DNA of 5,173 nt, from NCBI GenBank assembly GCA_021816565.1, contig JAKAXN010000342.1, positions 1-5,173 of the forward strand, given 5' to 3'. Made by a program: the position numbers and the translations under genes. This document shows, piece by piece, positions 5,152-5,173 of the stretch. The notes under the pieces were generated by a model, which ran no database searches, was not told the origin of the DNA, and was given only the letters and a program-made list of their open reading frames with translations. Source of the stretch: Actinomycetes bacterium. GTDB taxonomy: Bacteria; Actinomycetota; Acidimicrobiia; Acidimicrobiales; Palsa-688. Each line of letters starts with the position of its first letter. Position 1 is the stretch's first letter.

Positions 5152-5173
5152 GCCCCCGCCGTCCCCGCTGACC

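Overview
The window is high-GC DNA that reads as an actinobacterial chromosome. The clearest marker is a complete WhiB-family iron-sulfur protein, a family confined to Actinobacteria and their phages. The class A penicillin-binding protein (actinobacterial wording of the GT51 motifs, long Thr/Pro/Ser tail), the GTG starts and a probable leaderless gene fit this. A deep-branching lineage such as Acidimicrobiia is my guess from the style of the proteins and is not proven here.

Layout. On the + strand, positions 1-624 hold the 3' part of a trypsin/HtrA-fold protein whose catalytic His and Ser are both replaced. After 59 bp comes a small single-pass membrane protein of unknown function (684-1061). 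A 51-bp gap with a strong GC hairpin separates it from a convergent block of four minus-strand genes. In their direction of transcription these are a WhiB regulator (5082 to 4819), an alpha/beta hydrolase with an intact Ser-Asp-His triad (4736 to 3873), a small Rieske [2Fe-2S] ferredoxin-like protein (3857 to 3546) and a bifunctional class A PBP (3467 to 1113). The window ends in the promoter region upstream of whiB.

How the genes relate. The hydrolase and Rieske genes are 15 bp apart and are very likely co-transcribed. A -10-like TAACCT placed 7 nt before the hydrolase ATG suggests their own leaderless promoter, separate from whiB. The PBP starts 78 bp after the Rieske stop and does an unrelated job, peptidoglycan polymerisation and crosslinking. 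There are no mobile elements, CRISPR arrays, tRNAs or rRNAs.

I see no undescribed multi-gene system. The most interesting points are single-protein oddities: the pseudoprotease, the cysteine-rich insertion next to the PBP transpeptidase serine with a shifted GT51 motif, and the repeat-flanked whiB promoter.
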